This document shows positions 60,020-64,000 of a stretch of 64,000 nt of DNA, one piece after another. The notes under the pieces were generated by a model that was given only the letters and a program-made list of their open reading frames with translations, had not been told where the DNA came from and did no database searches. Within the stretch, counting starts at the first letter, position 1. Each line of letters starts with the position of its first letter. The translations under genes and the position numbers were made by a program. The stretch covers positions 124,001-188,000 of the forward strand of contig NZ_JADTQG010000010.1 in assembly GCF_016008875.1 (NCBI RefSeq), read 5' to 3'. This stretch comes from Ectopseudomonas mendocina. Lineage in GTDB: Bacteria > Pseudomonadota > Gammaproteobacteria > Pseudomonadales > Pseudomonadaceae.

Positions 60020-60949
60020 TTAGACCGACTTCTCCAGCTCCGGTACGGCTTCGAACAGATCGGCAACCAGACCGTAGTCGGCAACCTGGAAGATCGGCGC
60101 CTCTTCGTCCTTGTTGATCGCAACGATCACCTTGGAGTCCTTCATACCGGCCAGGTGCTGGATCGCACCGGAGATACCAACGGCGATGTACAGCTGCGGG
60201 GCGACGATCTTGCCGGTCTGACCGACCTGCATGTCGTTCGGTACGAAGCCGGCATCGACCGCAGCGCGGGAAGCGCCGACGGCAGCGCCGAGCTTGTCGG
60301 CCAGGGAGTACAGGTGCTTGAAGTTGTCGCCATTGCCCATGCCACGGCCGCCGGAAACGACGATCTTGGCAGCGGTCAATTCCGGACGGTCGGACTTGGC
60401 CAGTTCTTCGCCGACGAAGGTGGACTTGCCGGCATCGGCCGGGCCGGAAACGGCTTCAACAGTAGCGGAACCACCCTCGGCAGCAGCGGCATCGAAACCG
60501 GTGCTACGTACGGTGATCACCTTGATGGCAGCCGAGGACTGCACGGTAGCGATGGCGTTACCGGCATAGATCGGACGCTTGAAAGTGTCGGCGCTCTCGA
60601 CGGCGATGATCTCGGAGATCTGGTCGACGTCCAGGGCAGCGGCGACGCGCGGCAGGATGTTCTTGCCGTTACTGGTGGCGGCAGCCAGGATGTGGCTGTA
60701 GCCCTTGCCGAGCTCGGCTACCAGCGGCGCGACGTTTTCCGGCAACTGGTTGGCATAGGCGGCATTGTCAGCAACCAGGACCTTGGCCACGCCAGCGATC
60801 TTGGCGGCAGCTTCGGCAGCAGCGCCAGCGTTGGCGCCGGCCACCAGAACGTGAATGTCGCCACCGATCTTCTGCGCGGCAGCAACGGTGTTCAGGGTAG
60901 CGGCAGCCAGAGCGGCATTGGTGTGTTCAGCGATAACCAGGATAGTCAT
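60020..60949 (-). CDS. etfA: Electron transfer flavoprotein alpha subunit
   Basis: A 309-residue ETF alpha subunit. The C-terminal FAD-binding region has [13 protein letters not shown] near residue 200 and [23 protein letters not shown] near residue 245. With EtfB it takes electrons from acyl-CoA dehydrogenases and passes them to ETF-QO, encoded at 62024. Its ATG follows the etfB stop directly, so translation is coupled. Confidence 0.96.
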   Translation of the reverse strand: MTILVIAEHTNAALAAATLNTVAAAQKIGGDIHVLVAGANAGAAAEAAAKIAGVAKVLVADNAAYANQLPENVAPLVAELGKGYSHILAAATSNGKNILPRVAAALDVDQISEIIAVESADTFKRPIYAGNAIATVQSSAAIKVITVRSTGFDAAAAEGGSATVEAVSGPADAGKSTFVGEELAKSDRPELTAAKIVVSGGRGMGNGDNFKHLYSLADKLGAAVGASRAAVDAGFVPNDMQVGQTGKIVAPQLYIAVGISGAIQHLAGMKDSKVIVAINKDEEAPIFQVADYGLVADLFEAVPELEKSV

Positions 60950-61699
60950 TTAGATTACCTTCGCCTCGTTCTTCAGTTTCTCGACCAGTTCAGCCACGGA
61001 CTTGACCTTGATGCCGGCGCTGCGGGCAGCCGGTGCTTCGACTTTCAGGGTCTTGACGGTGGAAGCAGTGGAAACGCCCAGAGCGTCCGGAGTCAGAGTC
61101 TCCAGCGGCTTCTTCTTGGCCTTCATGATGTTCGGCAGCGACGCGTAGCGCGGCTCGTTCAGGCGCAGGTCGGTGGTGACGATCGCCGGCAGGTTCAGCG
61201 CAACGGTCTGCAGACCGCCATCGATCTCACGGGTGACATTGACCTTGTCGCCAGCCACTTCGACCTTGGAGGCGAAGGTGCCCTGGCCGAAGCCGGTCAG
61301 CGCGCCCAGCATCTGGCCGGTCTGGTTGTTGTCGCTGTCGATGGCCTGCTTGCCCATGATCACCAGCTGCGGCTGCTCCTTGTCGACCACAGCCTTGAGC
61401 AGCTTGGCCACGGCCAGGGAGTTCAGCTCGTCATTGGACTCGACCAGGATGGCGCGGTCGGCGCCCAGAGCCAGCGCGGTGCGCAGTTGCTCCTGAGCGG
61501 TAGCCGGGCCGATGGTGACGACGACGATTTCGCTCGCCACGCCCTTCTCCTTCAGGCGTACGGCTTCTTCCACGGCGATTTCGCAGAAGGGGTTCATGGA
61601 CATCTTGACGTTGGCGAGGTCGACGCCGCTGTTGTCCGCCTTGACGCGAACCTTGACGTTGTAGTCAACCACTCGTTTGACAGCTACAAGAACCTTCAT
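60950..61699 (-). CDS. etfB: Electron transfer flavoprotein beta subunit
   Basis: A 249-residue ETF beta subunit starting [20 protein letters not shown], with the ETF beta signature [25 protein letters not shown]-type segment near residue 172 and an AMP-binding pattern [12 protein letters not shown] near residue 85. The ATG at 61699 fits the family start. It forms an operon with etfA. The promoter region is shared with divergent etfQO and contains a PsrA-like operator. Confidence 0.96.
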   Translation of the reverse strand: MKVLVAVKRVVDYNVKVRVKADNSGVDLANVKMSMNPFCEIAVEEAVRLKEKGVASEIVVVTIGPATAQEQLRTALALGADRAILVESNDELNSLAVAKLLKAVVDKEQPQLVIMGKQAIDSDNNQTGQMLGALTGFGQGTFASKVEVAGDKVNVTREIDGGLQTVALNLPAIVTTDLRLNEPRYASLPNIMKAKKKPLETLTPDALGVSTASTVKTLKVEAPAARSAGIKVKSVAELVEKLKNEAKVI

Positions 61700-61879
61700 G
61701 GATTCCTCGTTACTCTCCGGTGAATAAGAATGTCGCCCAGGCGAGCCTGGCCAGTGATGCAAAATCGGCCGCAACCAACCTTTCAGCTCAGACGGCGAGC
61801 GCAAAACCGCCCGTATCTTGACCCCGCGGCCTGGCCTGGTCAATACAGCGAACTGGCCGGTCATCCGCGATGTAGTACG

Positions 61880-61948
61880 ATTCTAGCAGGCCTACAGAAA
61901 ATTCAAACAAACGTTTGTATTGGCCCGTCGAGAGGGTGTAGATATAAT
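61880..61948. promoter_or_regulatory. Divergent etfBA/etfQO promoters with a PsrA-like operator
   Basis: CAAACAAACGTTTG (61904-61917) fits the PsrA consensus (G/C)AAAC-N2-4-GTTTG and contains the perfect palindrome ACAAACGTTTGT (61907-61918). On the plus strand TTGGCC (61920-61925) and TATAAT (61943-61948) are 17 bases apart and drive etfQO. On the minus strand TAGAAT (61885-61880) is a likely -10 for etfBA, with a -35 (TTGAAT, 61906-61901) inside the operator. One site can thus control both units. Confidence 0.75.
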
Positions 61949-62023
61949 GCCCACGCCGTGCCTAGGGAGCGAGTCGCGCCCTCCCCTATAAAACATCGAA
62001 GAGCCTTGAGTAGGAGATAGCCT

Positions 62024-63688
<1,665 letters not shown>

Positions 63689-63703
63689 TTCGCGTCCGGC
63701 GTG

Positions 63704-63729
63704 AAAAAGGCTCCCTCGGGAGCCTTTTT
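63704..63729 (+). terminator. Terminator of etfQO
   Basis: AAAAAGGCTCCC pairs with GGGAGCCTTTTT around a short loop, ending in a T-run, 15 bases after the etfQO stop. Confidence 0.93.
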
Positions 63730-63748
63730 ATTATCTGCAGGTGCTTGG

Positions 63749-63808
63749 GTGGGAACGGGCTTGTCCGCGAACCTGCGCGTAAAATTTCGCGGACAAGTCC
63801 GCTCCCAC
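63749..63808. repeat. Pseudomonas REP pair
   Basis: Arms 63749-63770 (GTGGGAACGGGCTTGTCCGC...) and 63787-63808 are complementary at all but one or two positions. A further REP half (63974-64000) is cut by the window edge. Confidence 0.85.
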
Positions 63809-63882
63809 AAAGCTCGCTTCTGTGCGCTGTCAGTCCTGATAGATGATCTTGCGGCTCATGCCACCACCGATGGCTGAGTGGT

Positions 63883-64000
63883 ACCGGAAGGCAGTGGCGG
63901 GCCGAATTAGCCCAACATGTGACGCAACGAAGAGTTCCACCGGAGCCCTTGTTCGCTAGCTGCAGTTGCTTGCGTGGGAGCGGACTTGTCCGCGAACCTG
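63883..64000. repeat. Diverged duplicate of the etfQO 3' end and downstream region
   Basis: Starting at ACCGGAAGGCAGTGG (63883) the sequence copies 63649 onward. The last dozen codons of etfQO (PEGTGGPNYPNM) are repeated with an internal stop, then a decayed terminator and the first half of the REP unit. The offset is 234 bases at the start and 225 at the end. No gene is encoded. Confidence 0.8.

Noticed and set aside
60155-61723. A 522-codon open frame on the plus strand opposite etfA and etfB
   Set aside because: It mirrors the GC-rich coding frames of etfBA, has low-complexity composition (Gly, Asp, Gln, Val) and matches no family.

Overview
The window is high-GC DNA from a Pseudomonas (sensu lato). 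The right-hand quarter holds Pseudomonas-type chromosomal genes (an atuF/atuG-like pair, a PlaF-like lipase next to etfA-etfB and etfQO, and Pseudomonas REP hairpins). The left two thirds is an integrative conjugative element (ICE) of the Tn4371 type. The species cannot be fixed from the sequence alone.

Positions 1-43227 are the ICE. It enters at the left with the 3' end of a DUF3363 relaxase gene. It leaves at the right with the mating-pair operon traG-copG-trbBCDEJ-(trbK-like)-trbLFGI-DUF2274, followed within 16 bases by TTTTTCAT, the 8-bp end sequence known for Tn4371-family ICEs. Cargo interrupts the conjugation core at two points. Between relaxase and lysR lies a compact biosynthetic locus (790-7766): an MmyB-like regulator, a 5-aminolevulinate-synthase-like enzyme, a GNAT acetyltransferase, a Gfo/Idh/MocA protein, a glutamine-dependent amidotransferase and an MFS exporter. 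Its make-up matches what a pathway to alaremycin or primocarcin, antimetabolites resembling 5-aminolevulinate, would need. This is the most interesting system in the window.

Between the EexN lipoprotein gene and traG lies about 22 kb of further cargo. It contains a RES-Xre toxin-antitoxin pair; a ferredoxin/metallo-hydrolase pair divergent from a TetR gene that leads an RND efflux operon (outer-membrane factor, adaptor, pump, MipA, SDR, lipoprotein hydrolase, MDR reductase); a cupin/TetR pair; and an acyl-CoA operon (crotonase, AMP ligase, hydrolase, nitroreductase, crotonase, small membrane protein). The acyl-CoA operon is divergent from a TetR-thioesterase pair with two clear operators. A solo IS end sits at the cargo/traG junction.

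Positions 43228-48278 look like part of a second island that the ICE may have entered: duplicated palindromes, a complete IS3-family element with target duplication, hipBA, a PrtN-like protein and a tyrosine integrase, ending in the first 37 codons of dusA. dusA is a known integration site, but the rest of the gene is missing here.

From 48408 rightward the DNA is chromosomal: an acyl-CoA carboxylase alpha subunit and SDR, a lipoprotein, a vWA-protein/ECF sigma/anti-sigma operon, a MocR-type regulator, a three-gene envelope operon whose terminator is split by a small MITE-like insertion, a PlaF-like lipase, and divergent etfBA and etfQO sharing a PsrA-like operator. The last 120 bases are a diverged copy of the 3' end of etfQO with its downstream region. 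I see no tRNA, rRNA or CRISPR array.
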